24,629 nucleotides of DNA, taken from Triparma columacea. Lineage: Eukaryota > Sar > Bolidophyceae > Parmales > Triparmaceae. The translations under genes and the position numbers were made by a program. Numbering within the stretch: position 1 is the first letter of the stretch; each line of letters starts with the position of its first letter. Shown here piece after piece: positions 1-9,140 of the stretch. The stretch is from NCBI GenBank assembly GCA_030267965.1, contig BRYA01000344.1, forward strand, positions 21,261 to 45,889, in the 5' to 3' direction. The notes under the pieces were generated by a model that worked only from the letters and a program-made list of their open reading frames with translations, made no database searches and was not told where the DNA came from.

Positions 1-1891
1 TTCTGCGACGACAAGGATGTGCTCAAGGGTTCAACGACCAAGCTTGCTGGCTCCAACTCTTCCTCTAGTTGCCAGTGCGAAGCCGGGGAGTACAAGAGTG
101 ATTCCTCCAACACTTGCGAGCCGGTCAAAAAAGGGATGTCCTCAACTGTGGAAGGAATGACTGTCAAAACCATGACATTGGAGAAGGGCACGTGGAGGAC
201 AACAAGGGAGTCTACAGAGATATTGCCCTGTCTCAATCCTTCCCACTGCGCTGGCGGCTCTGACCCCTCCTCCTACTGCTCTGAAGGCTACACCGGCCCC
301 CTATGTGCCGTCTGTGCACCCGGTTTTGCTGCGGTTGGTGCCAGCGAGACACTTTCTTGCAACCAGTGCTCTGGATCTTCAACAGCAACCGTTGTTGCTG
401 GAGTCACCTTCATTGTCCTTCTCCTCTCTGCCGTACTTGTATACAGGTTCAAAGAAAAGAGCATGGTGAGGGGAAGGCTGCAGTCCATCGACTCTGCACT
501 CTCTCTTGCAGCTGAAAAATTTGAAAAGGTAAGCAAAACGCATCATGAAGCCTTTTAGACGCGCTTCCTCTGACACTCGTCGCGCACAGGTTCAGCCCAT
601 CATCAAGACTGTGTTCGCCTACTTCCAAGTTGTCGGCGGTCTTGGCTTTCTATTTGGGATAAAGTTCCCGCCCATCTTCTCCCGTTTCACGTCATTCGTC
701 GGGGGGATTGTTTCCCTCGACTTCATCTCCTTCCTTCCGATCGGCTGCATGGCGCCCACTGACTTTTATAGTTCCCTCCTCGTCTACACACTCCTCCCCT
801 TGTTCTGCTCCTTTTTGTTGATTGGTTACTATTTCGTATTGGGAAAGAAAGACGATTCCAAGTCCATCTCCACCCGTAATAAGGTTTTTGAAGTCTTTCT
901 CGCCATGACTTTCATTCTCCTCCCGTCCGTCTCAATTAAGATCTTCTCCACCTTCTCCTGCCACAACTTCGACACCGGAGCCAGCTACCTCAAGGTCGAC
1001 TATTCCATCGACTGCAACGCGTCCGAACATACCTTTTACAGACTTTACGCTAGCCTTATGGTCCTCGTCTACCCCGTTGGGATCCCGTTCATGTACTGGT
1101 ACCTCCTCTGGCGCAGGAGGCACCTGCTCAACGGAGGACAGAAGCTGAAGGAGAACGAAATGAGCGAAGAAAGGGCGCTCAAAGAGGCGCTTGAGGAAAG
1201 AGCGATAAACGAGGAGAAGCACAACACGCTCAAGGCCCTCAGCTTTCTCTACGGTTCTTACGAGCCCAAGTATTGGTGGTTCGAGGTGTTTGAGACGCTT
1301 AGGAAGCTGGCGCTGACCGGTTTTCTCGTGTTCCTTGCCCCCGGCACCGCAGCGCAAGTCACGTTCTCCATGATAATGTGCATGGGCGCCATGAGGGTAT
1401 ACTCTGGCAACAAACCCTTCGTCAATGACTTCCATGACAAGTTTTCGGAGGTTGCGCAGTGGCAGCTCTTCTTCACCCTCTTTGCAGCCCTTGCCATGAA
1501 GGTCAACCTTGACGACGAGAACCTCCAGGACAAGGCCTACTTTGATCTCATTCTCACGTGCATACAGTTCGTTCCGGCCATTATTGTGTGCATAGTCAAC
1601 ATCGTCAATGCCAAAATCGCAACCGACGAAGTAAAGGGCGGTTTTCTTGGGAGGTTAAAGGGCGGTATTCTTGGGAGTTTCCGAGAGCGGAGTATCCGAA
1701 AGAGCCAAGGAGAGGGTTTGGGGGGTCTGGAGATGGGCGATATTGTGACCAATCCTGTAACTGGCACAGCCGATCATGATAAGGCCAGTGTCGACGGCGC
1801 AAATACAGCGGACAGTTCTCTCAGCAAGCAACACGTAGAGCTGGGTGGTGAAGTCGTCAGCAAACAAGAGAAGCGACGAACATATCTCTGA
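1..1891 (+). CDS. Multi-pass membrane protein with ephrin-receptor-like Cys-rich ectodomain (5' partial)
   Basis: The reading frame is open from base 1, so the start lies outside the window. Exon 1 (1-528) joins exon 2 (590-1891) across a 61-bp GT-AG intron (529-589, phase 0); 609 residues are visible. The N-terminal part is Cys-rich, with a GYTGPLCAVCAPGF motif typical of ephrin-receptor-like (GCC2/GCC3) modules, then a hydrophobic segment at about 402-444. Exon 2 starts with KTVFAYFQVV and has roughly seven to eight further hydrophobic stretches, including one around LRKLALTGFLVF. An acidic/basic loop (about 1130-1230) separates the membrane blocks, and a polar tail ends at a TGA. This layout resembles large stramenopile families with a Cys-rich ectodomain and a TRP-like membrane region. 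A sensory or channel role is inference. Exon structure is well supported because both halves are in frame and the join falls in a conserved-looking motif. Confidence 0.75.
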
Positions 1892-2245
1892 ACCAAATAT
1901 GCTTAAGTGTTGATGATGTAATATATGATAAAAGCCACAATTGTGCACACAAATACAACATGTTTATTTCACTTCATTGGATCCTCAACTCTATCCCCTC
2001 CTCCTCCTCCTCCTCGCCCACCTTCCTATACTCTCCTTTCCCCCCCTCTTTCTCAATTAGCGCCTGTGGTGACGTCAAAACGTCGCTGCGCATTTTTGAC
2101 GGCTTCCGGAACTCCGTTTTCAATTTCAGAAATAGCCCCGGAAAATTCGCGACGCGACATACGTGAATATGCAATAAAAGCATTTTGAGATTTGATAATC
2201 TGAAGGATTCGGTGCTGGAGGCATGCTGGAGTGTGGCATTTCTTG
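1892..2245. other. Intergenic region before the transporter gene
   Basis: About 350 bp without a convincing gene. It holds a C/T-rich stretch (about 1980-2055), a TGACGTCA palindrome (2070-2077) and a GACG/CGTC-rich patch to about 2160. A 124-codon open frame on the minus strand ends in a run of Glu from the C/T-rich stretch and has no recognisable domain. The region probably holds the 3' end of the upstream gene and the promoter of the transporter. Confidence 0.5.
2070..2077. promoter_or_regulatory. TGACGTCA palindrome (CRE/bZIP-like site)
   Basis: A perfect 8-bp TGACGTCA, the consensus bound by CREB/ATF-type bZIP factors, lies about 170 bp upstream of the proposed transporter start. The match is exact, but one 8-mer can occur by chance. 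Function is inference. Confidence 0.25.
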
Positions 2246-3635
2246 ATGTGCTCTTTTGACTCATCTGCGTCGAAATGCGGCGTGAAAATAAGCTCAAAAA
2301 GGTCAATATATTGGACTCATGTCCACTGTTTCTTATTAGTAACATCATTTAGTGTATTGATGCCATTTTATCAGGCACGAAGGGTGAGTCATTAACCGAG
2401 ATATTCATTAATAATCTTTTTGCTTACACCTTCCTCCTACCCTTCCCCTACTACCTACTCCTACAACACAACCACACAATCAGGATGCATTCTCCTGCGA
2501 CACCACCTGCTACGGCAGGTACTCCTCCTTCCGTTCCTTCCTCTCCCTCTTAGGTTCCTTTATCTGCGGTCGTCTATCAGACCGTTACGGTAGGTTGCCC
2601 CTCCTCTACATCGGCATAACCGCAACGGCCCTCGGCCTACTCCTAAGCTACCAAGCCACAGACGTCAAGGGACTGTACCTGGCAATGGTACCGGGGGCGC
2701 TGCTCCAGAACAACTTCTCCGTCGCTAAGGCGTACTTCGCGGACTACGCCTCCTCACAGGCATCGGGAACGGCCGCGAAATCCTCGGGCGAAGCGGCGGG
2801 ACTAGTGGGTAAGCTAGGGATGAGCGTTGGAGTTAGCTTCATGCTGGGACCTATGTTAGGGGGGATGCTGGTTAGGAACTTTCAGGAGGGCGTAGCGGTG
2901 GCGTTGGCCCTCACGGCCATGAGCGGGGTTTGCGTTTTGATGATACCTAAGTTAGAAAGTGGGGTCCCTCGGGGTCCTGTCGGCAAGGAGAAAGTGGGTT
3001 CAACCGCCTCTAAGAAGAAGGGGAAGTTCCTAGACCTTACGCCCCTCAAGTCCTCGGGGTCTCTAACCATCCTCGTACTGAGGTTGCTAATGTCCCTGGC
3101 CTTCCACACCTTCATGACCCCCTGGACCCCCTCCCTCAAGGATCGTTTCGACTTTGGTCCGAAGCAGCACGGTACGTTCATGTCCTTCGTGGGCCTGGTC
3201 TACGCCCTCAGCCAGGGCTTCGTCGCCAAGGCCGTCGTGAAGGCCGTGAAGAGGAACGACGTTATCCTCGTGGTCTCGTCGCTGTTCCTGTCGCTGGGGA
3301 GGGTCGTTGCGATGAATACGGACGAGCTTTGGGTTGTCTATTGCTGCTTCTTCTTCATCATCATATCACTAGGCGTTACCAACACGGTTATATCGTCTAC
3401 CCTGAACACCCTGGCCCCCTCCGACGAGATAGGGGGCCTGATAGGTCTGGTCGGTTCCTTCGAGAGCCTGGCGGGGATGGTAGGGCCAGTGGTCGGGGGG
3501 AAGGTATTCGAATGGGGGGGGAAGGGGGGGACGCTAACGGCGGTCTGCGCGTGCTACGCGGGCGTGGCGGGAATCTCGTGGGCGGGATGGGGGAAGTGGG
3601 TGGAGAAGGCGGAGAGGAAGGTCAAAACGCAGTAG
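2246..3635 (+). CDS. Major facilitator superfamily (MFS) transporter
   Basis: A membrane carrier of unknown substrate. Exon 2 (2484-3635) opens with residues that continue into GRLSDRYGR, the MFS motif A between TM2 and TM3. About ten hydrophobic segments follow, with a polar central loop (SKKKGKFLDL, near 3011-3040) between the two halves. Exon 1 ends at 2383, before a GTGAGT donor, and the acceptor is at 2482-2483 (100-bp intron, phase 0). The start is the weak point. ATG 2246 gives a 429-residue protein and includes a short hydrophobic run (CFLLVTSFSVLM) that could be TM1. ATG 2360 would leave only MPFYQARR and no TM1, and an unseen upstream exon is also possible. The stop is TAG 3633-3635. 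The gene converges on the minus-strand gene ending at 3750, leaving about 114 bp that include an ATTAAA-like signal and a T-run. Confidence 0.75.
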
Positions 3636-3749
3636 ATCCATGCTTTAAAAACGCAAGCTTGGAGCCAGGTGTATGGATAATTAAAGTCTTTTTTTTTTTT
3701 TCCAAAAGATAAGATGCGAATGCTAGGAATCCCTGCGTCTACGCCCTCC

Positions 3750-4838
3750 CTACTTCCGAACTACTGGTGTCTGAAAAATGTTGTGAAATTGCACCTTCTT
3801 AACCTCCCACCCTTCCCCCTCATTTTCCATCTCCACGATTCCAAAGTCCCCCTTGCTCAGCCAGCCCGGTGCAACGACTCTAACCTTCCCTATTTCCACG
3901 TCCATGACTTCCCCCTCCTTCCCCCCGTCAACGTTAAGCACCACCCCCTCCTGGAATCTCTCGTTCATCAGGTGTTCGACGTAGCTCCTTGGCATGAACC
4001 CTACCTCTTCATGGTACCCTCCCTCCCCCCTGTTCCTCCCCTCGAACGCCGTAACCGCGATGCCCCTCCCCCCCCCCCCCTGCCCCCCCGTGTTCCCCCT
4101 TGCCCTCACCATCCCCCTGTCTAGGAATCCCCACCGCTCCTCCTCGTCTAGGAGGAGGGCGGAGATGCTCTCGTCGTCGCTGTCGACGTCGTAGATACCG
4201 GAACCGGAGGAGGACGTGCAACCGCGACGGACTGAGACACGCTCGGTGAAACCAAACACATATAGGGAGGGAAGAAGGGGGAGCATTAACCCGTCGACGT
4301 TACGGCTGTGTGCGGGAGGTGGGGGGTTCGGGGGAGGGGTTGGTTGGCAGTTGGTACACATGAGTCCAACCCGAAATTAGTGATGGGACCCTCCTCCTCA
4401 CCTGTTTGGTGTGAGCCTAATTTTGTCAGCCTGCGCCCTACCCCCCCTAGCCCTACCGTCCACCTCAACCCTCTCCAGCATATCGTAAGGCGAGACCTGG
4501 GGGGTGGGTATGTAGAGGACCCTGCAGACTATGGTCTCGAGCTGGGAGAGGATGCATGAGGTTAGACCGATGGATGAGGAGGTTTTATTGAAGGGATCTT
4601 GATCGAAAATAATTTTATTGAGGGGGGAGGAATCAGGGGCAGGGAGGGTTGGGGGAGGGGAACAGGAGCCAGCAATAATGATCAAATCAATTTGAAGGTT
4701 GGAATATGGCTGATTGAGGAACAAGCTCGAAAGCTTTGAGGCAGTTTGTAGCGTAGGAGATGATAGAATTAGGAGACGAAGTGTAGTAGGAGAGGATTGA
4801 GGTGGACTAGGAGTGAAGGGAGGTGCGACTGATGACAT
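3750..4838 (-). CDS. Degenerate calcineurin-like (metallophosphoesterase-fold) protein
   Basis: Two minus-strand exons, 4838-4402 and 4305-3750, join across a 96-bp GT-AG intron (4306-4401), giving 330 residues. ATG 4838 has an AAAATG context. The split Ser codon joins LTPN to SRNVDG without a break. The order of hydrophobic strands fits a calcineurin-like phosphoesterase: LRLLILSSP at the first strand, DLIIIAGSCSP at the second, VCRVLYIPTPQ at the GNHE position, and a final PGWLSKGDFGIVEME followed by WEVKKVQF. The usual metal ligands (DxH, GD, GNHD/E, GHxH) are not at these positions, so if the fold call is right the protein is probably not an active phosphatase. The middle is acidic, then Gly-rich. 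The gene is divergent from CSN5 and convergent with the MFS gene. The exon model is more certain than the family call. Confidence 0.6.
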
Positions 4839-5210
4839 TTTGGGGAAAGAGTATGAGGTAGGGAAGACGGTGGACCAACAGGGTGGCTATTTTAGGGCTT
4901 TCAGAGAGATTTGGAAGAGATTGAATGAATGATGTAGAGGTTAGGGGGAGTGTGGGGGTGGAGAGCAAGTAGATAGCGGGAAAGAGCGCGTGCAGATTGA
5001 TTTGTGGAGAAAGGAAAACTAGAAAAAAAAAGACAGATTTAGCAAAAAAGTAAATGGACAGATTATACGAGATTGGTAAGGTTATATTCCATCATATTGA
5101 AGATTGTTGACGTATAATATACACCGTGAACACATTTGATACATAATATATCGATATAGTCGCATATATGGAGATATTGAGAGGGTATAGTGGAGGGAGG
5201 TCGAGAGAGT
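4839..5210. promoter_or_regulatory. Divergent promoter region between the phosphoesterase-like gene and CSN5
   Basis: About 370 bp separate the two divergent starts. The left half is G/A-rich. The right half (about 5090-5190) is AT-rich, with several TATA-like strings such as ATAATATA and ATATATCGATAT. No open frame of interest is present. A shared bidirectional promoter is inferred from geometry only. Confidence 0.4.
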
Positions 5211-6776
5211 ATGACAATTTTAGGGACACTTTTTGTGCTCTATAATCTCATACTGCTTATAAATTACTTACCAAGGGCTAGTACTAACCATCTTAGTGTT
5301 AGTCCTACCAATTTATACGACATAAAACGAAAACTAACCCCACAAAATCACCCCTACACATACCCCCCCATCCCCCACTTTCCTTCCTCAGATCCTGAAA
5401 AACTCAAGAATTTAAGGAAGGAGAAACCATGGTGTAACAACGTCAAATACTTCAAAAGTGTGTCATTTACACCAGGAGCAACAATCAAGGTGAGGACAAG
5501 GATACGGATAAGCGCCAAGAATACTATCAGTCCCTGTCTAATCCACCTCCCCCCTCCCCCTTCCCCCTTCCCCCTTCCCCCAGATAATGGCCCACTGTCA
5601 ATCCGGCGTAACCAAGGGTCTAAGTTCCCCCTCCGGTAAGCCCATCGAGGTGATGGGTCTAATGACCGGTCGTCCCTCCCTAGCCCTCGGCCCCTCCAAC
5701 CCCACCATCGTCATAACCAACGCGTACCCACTGCCGATTGAAGGGTTCGAAACTAGGGTCATTGCGGACGACGCGGAGGTCATCAACTACATGATCAGAC
5801 TTGGGGAAATGCTAGAGGAAACGTCAGAGGAAAAGGTGAGGGGAAGGGAGAAGGGGGGGGGGATTGGGATTAAAACTATGAGGTCTAGAAAGCCGGGGAA
5901 GGACGAAAAATGTAGGGGTTGTTTTGAGGTCTTTTGGGGCGTTTTACTTCTACGCCTTACCCTCCCCTCCCCCCCCCCCTCCCCCTCCCCCCCCCACCTC
6001 TTCCCCCGCCCCAGTTCTGCGGTTGGTACCACTCCCACCCCTTCGACGTAGGTCTTCACAACCACTGCTACTTCTCCTCCACCGATCTCTCCACCCAGCT
6101 CCACTGGCAGCGTTCCGAGGACGGTCACGGCAACCCCTGGCTCGGCGTGGTCGTCGATCCCTTGAGGAGCGTCGCGAAGGGAACTCTAGAGATGAAGGGA
6201 TTCAGGGCGTTCCCACCAGAGTACCACAACCAGGACCCGAACATGTGCCCGGACGGTAAGGTCGTAACGAACGGCGAGGAGAGGCTGGAGAAGTGGGGGG
6301 TATGCTTCGGGAGGTACTACGAGCTGGAGACGAGACACCATATGAGCAGCTTGGGGGAAAGGGTCATGGGGAACCTTAATAAGGAATTCAAGTGGGTAAG
6401 CACGCTAGGGGGAGGGAGGGAGGGAGAGGGGGCTGAGGGGAGGAGGGAGAGACTAGGGGAGAGGTTGGGGGGTATAAGAAACGGACTGAAGGGGCCTAGG
6501 GTTGGGGTTGGGGGGGCAGGTGGAGCAGGACCCGGAGCCGTTGGAGGAGGTGGAGGGGTAGGGTCAGGGGGGGGAGGGGGATCCTCGGAACCAGGGGGGG
6601 GGGAAGGAGGCAACCCAGAGGTTGGGGGGAAGGGGGATAAAATAAGCAAGGGCAAGAGCAGGGCGGAGAAATGCGCGGAGGAACTTAAGGGGGTTGCGAA
6701 GGAAATGGAACACGAAGGGAAAGTCGAATGGACTACGGCTAACATATGGAACGGGGAAGGGACGGAAAGTATTTGA
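5211..6776 (+). CDS. CSN5: COP9 signalosome subunit 5 (JAMM/MPN+ isopeptidase)
   Basis: CSN5 is the zinc protease that removes the NEDD8-type modifier from cullins within the COP9 signalosome. Exons 5211-5489, 5584-5835 and 6015-6776 join in phase 0 to give about 430 residues. Diagnostic features are KPW before the conserved YFKSV, the JAMM glutamate in IEVMGLMTGR (E115), and WYHSHP (H183, H185) followed by SSTD (S198, D201), then VVVDPLRSVAKG and FRAFPPEY. The motif reads HxHx15D instead of HxHx10D, a five-residue insertion. ATG 5211 is the first Met after an in-frame stop, but it gives an unusual hydrophobic N-terminus (TILGTLFVLYNLILLINYL), so the real start may lie in another exon. The C-terminal third has a long Gly-rich linker (about 6490-6630) before a basic/acidic helix-like end. 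Introns 1 and 2 have long C-tracts before the acceptor. Confidence 0.88.
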
Positions 6777-7505
6777 AAATGGGAGACGGCGGCGGGGGGG
6801 GGGGGAAGGAGGAGGACGAAGAGGAGGGAGTAATCACATGGTCAGAATATTGGGTAAAAAAATAGAAATATTTGGAGGGCGTCAAGTTCAATTCTTCAAA
6901 ACAACCGCGTACTTCAACACCCCCCTCTCCTCTGAATCGGATAGGCTCTTTGTAAATCGTAGTTTTGGGGGGGGGGGGGAAACACACAAATATGGCCAAT
7001 CCACCCCTTGTGGAGGGAGAAATAGGGGCCATAAATAAATCTGTCAAAGTAAAGGTAAGCGGACAATAATGACAATGATGACCCTTGTTAAGGCTTAATC
7101 CAGTTATATTTTGTCCAATCGTTGATTTTAGTTTCCTATTCATGTCAAGGAACCAAGTTATTTCCCCTTCAATTGAGGTCGAGCATTCGTGGGGTTTTTC
7201 CCCGTCTTATTACCGTCTTATAGACGCGATAATACTACTTTGGGCCCTATTTGCGATATTCTCAGTGTCATATTGTGGTTGCTATTGGGTAGATAACCAC
7301 CATTGACACCGCAATGATGCATCCTTGAGGGTCTCACCATCCCTCTCCCTTGTTCTTTGTCAAACACACCACACTAACCCTGATTATCCCGTCAATTATG
7401 TAGGAACTCGCAGATAATCAGTATCAAATAGTTTAGGTTTTCAACTGTTACCGAAAAGACGGGTGAAAAGGTCCTCTCAACCCTGGGACTATCCCCTTCC
7501 CCAAA
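6777..7505. other. Long intergenic region with G-runs; no convincing gene
   Basis: About 730 bp between CSN5 and the LRR gene. It holds long G-runs (about 6795-6810 and 6965-6980), C-runs and an AT-rich stretch after 7040. A 73-codon open frame at 7085-7306 begins at TTG and has no recognisable domain. The stretch 6946-7003 resembles the sequence just after the LRR gene stop (8563-8618). Nothing here is supported as a gene. Confidence 0.5.
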
Positions 7506-8561
7506 ATGCCCAAAACAGCAGTATACTCTGGCGTAGAGAGCTTCTCGAATGATCGTGAACTCACAGAGGTGACTTTTGCACAAGGAGTGACGTCGATTGG
7601 CGAGGACGCCTTCCAAGGATGCTCCTCCCTCACGGCCATCACCATCCCGGACGGAGTGACAGAAATCTGCGAAAGCGCCTTCCAAGACTGCTCCTCCCTC
7701 ACGGCCATCACCATCCCAATTGGAGTGACGAAGATTGGCAGTTGGGCCTTCTACCGATGCTCCTCCCTCGCAGCCATCACAATCCCAGACGGAGTAACAA
7801 CGATTGGCGAAGACGCCATCAGAGGATGCTCCTCCCTCATGGCCATCACCATCCCAGATGGAGTGACAACAATTGGCAGAAGGGCCTTTCAAGGATGCTC
7901 CTCCCTCACGGCCATCACCATCCCGGACTCAGTGACAACGATTGGCGAAGACGCCTTCAACGGATGCTCCTCCCTCGCAGCCATAACAATCCCAGACGGA
8001 GTGACGATGATTGGCTTTTGGACCTTCTACGAATGCTCCTCCCTCACGGCCATCACGATCCCGGACGGAGTGACGACAATTGGCAATGGCGCCTTCGGGG
8101 GATGCTCCTCTCTCACGGCCATCACAATCCCGGACAGAGTGACAATGATTGACAGCTGGGCCTTCTCCAGATGCTCCTCCCTCACAGCCATCACGATCCC
8201 GGACTCAGTGACGACAATTGGCGATCGCGCCTTCCACGGATGCTCCGCCCTAACGAAACTCAATCTATCTCCTGCTCTTTCCATCGGTGAACACTGCTTC
8301 TCGGACTGCACCGCCCTAATCGCTGCCGCTGCTGATCAAAATATGGCGACCGTCGAGGACCTCCTCCATTCTAGGTGGCACCGCATACTTGAACGCGTCA
8401 ACGCTCTGCTGTGCCTTAAGGGAACTTGGGATCACGTGGAGAACCCACCGAGGAGATCGGCTAGGAAGCGGAAGCGAATCGACGAAGCCCCGCTAAGGGC
8501 AAGTGAGGCACGCGAGAAGATCCCTAAAGTTTTGTGGAGAGTTATTCTGGAGTTTCTCTAA
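7506..8561 (+). CDS. BspA-like leucine-rich-repeat (LRR_5) protein
   Basis: A single-exon gene of 351 residues; ATG 7506 sits in a good AAAATG context. After 17 residues come eleven tandem repeats of 23 residues (the last is 22) with consensus SLTAITIPDGVTTIGEDAF followed by xGCS, typical of BspA/Treponema pallidum-type LRRs that form a solenoid. Repeats 2-10 are nearly identical. Repeats 1 and 11 are diverged caps. The C-terminal 80 residues are not repetitive and contain a basic cluster, RRSARKRKR (about 8449-8475), that could be a nuclear localisation signal. There is no signal peptide or TM segment. In other proteins this repeat class serves binding; the ligand here is unknown. Such genes often form large, recombining families in microbial eukaryotes. 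Confidence 0.85.
   Translation: MPKTAVYSGVESFSNDRELTEVTFAQGVTSIGEDAFQGCSSLTAITIPDGVTEICESAFQDCSSLTAITIPIGVTKIGSWAFYRCSSLAAITIPDGVTTIGEDAIRGCSSLMAITIPDGVTTIGRRAFQGCSSLTAITIPDSVTTIGEDAFNGCSSLAAITIPDGVTMIGFWTFYECSSLTAITIPDGVTTIGNGAFGGCSSLTAITIPDRVTMIDSWAFSRCSSLTAITIPDSVTTIGDRAFHGCSALTKLNLSPALSIGEHCFSDCTALIAAAADQNMATVEDLLHSRWHRILERVNALLCLKGTWDHVENPPRRSARKRKRIDEAPLRASEAREKIPKVLWRVILEFL
7557..8312 (+). repeat. 69-bp tandem repeats encoding BspA-type LRRs (11 units)
   Basis: Units of 69 bp (23 codons) run in register, the last unit being 66 bp. Adjacent units keep strings such as GGATGCTCCTCCCTCACGGC. Because the unit is a multiple of three, other frames also stay open: a plus frame at 7619-8152 and minus frames at 7392-7892 and 8027-8311. 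These I take as shadows. Confidence 0.9.
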
Positions 8562-8694
8562 TCTCTTTGTAAATGGTAGTTTGTTGGGAATAAAAACACA
8601 CATGTCTGGTCCAAACCAACACAATTAATTCAACCCTTTGATAATATCCTTCCCCCTTCCCCCCCTTTTCTTATCTTCTTCTCTTTTCCCTTAT

Positions 8695-8915
8695 CTCTCT
8701 TCTTTAGTAGTTAAGTACGCGTTTCAAGCTCTCTCATCAATAGTATCCCCATATTCCTTCTTCTTAACCTGATTAAATTCGTTCCCCTCAAAAACCACTT
8801 CCCCCCCCTCAACCTTACTACCCTCACCAACGAACTCGGAGGCAGTACAACCCATGCATGAGGTGTATATGGGGGTAGGACAGGTACGGTATGATAGGGA
8901 GAGGATTTGATGGAT
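8695..8915 (-). pseudogene. Partial, frameshifted tandem copy of the eIF3K 3' end
   Basis: This 221-bp segment closely matches the adjacent last part of eIF3K (8916-9140). On the minus strand it encodes the same IHQILSLSYR start and the FNQVKKKEYGDTI motif. Compared with the real gene it has one in-frame codon fewer, and near its end a 1-nt deletion that changes DTINIESLKRVLNY into DTIDERA and a stop. It has no start, promoter or 5' coding part. It begins directly after the real gene's stop region, so it is a head-to-tail duplication lying in the real gene's 3' flank, and may be transcribed as 3' UTR. The frame is otherwise intact, so the event looks fairly recent. Confidence 0.75.
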
Positions 8916-9140
8916 CTCTCTTCTTTAGTAGTTGAGTACGCGTTTCAAGCTCTCGATGTTGATAGTATCCCCATATTCCTTCTTCTTAACCTGATTAAAT
9001 TCGTTCCCATCAAAGACCACTTCCCCACCCTCAACCTTACTACCATCACCAATGAACTCGGAGGAAGTACTTGTACCCATAAGTGAGGTGTATATAGGGG
9101 TAGGACAGGAACGGTATGATAGGGAGAGGATTTGATGGAT
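8695..9140. repeat. Direct tandem duplication (~221 and 225 bp)
   Basis: Copy 1 is 8695-8915 and copy 2 is 8916-9140. Both start CTCTCTTCTTTAGTAGTT and end GAGAGGATTTGATGGAT. Differences are scattered substitutions plus indels totalling 4 bp. Copy 2 is the coding 3' end of eIF3K. Confidence 0.85.

Noticed and set aside
1974..2348. 124-codon minus-strand open frame opposite the transporter upstream region
   Set aside because: Low-complexity Glu run from a C/T-rich stretch, no domain, and it overlaps the proposed transporter first exon.
6317..6745. Pro-rich minus-strand open frame opposite CSN5
   Set aside because: It is the complement of the Gly-rich CSN5 linker. Proline repeats from C-runs are expected there.
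7085..7306. 73-codon plus-strand open frame with a hydrophobic stretch
   Set aside because: It begins at TTG, lies in AT-rich intergenic sequence, and has no recognisable domain or flanking exon.
7392..8311. Minus-strand and second plus-frame open reading frames across the LRR repeats
   Set aside because: They result from the 69-bp unit being divisible by three. They have no starts in good context and no family resemblance, while the plus frame from 7506 is a clear LRR protein.
7557..8312. CRISPR-like regular direct repeats
   Set aside because: The repeats are contiguous coding LRR units without spacers, in a eukaryotic gene.
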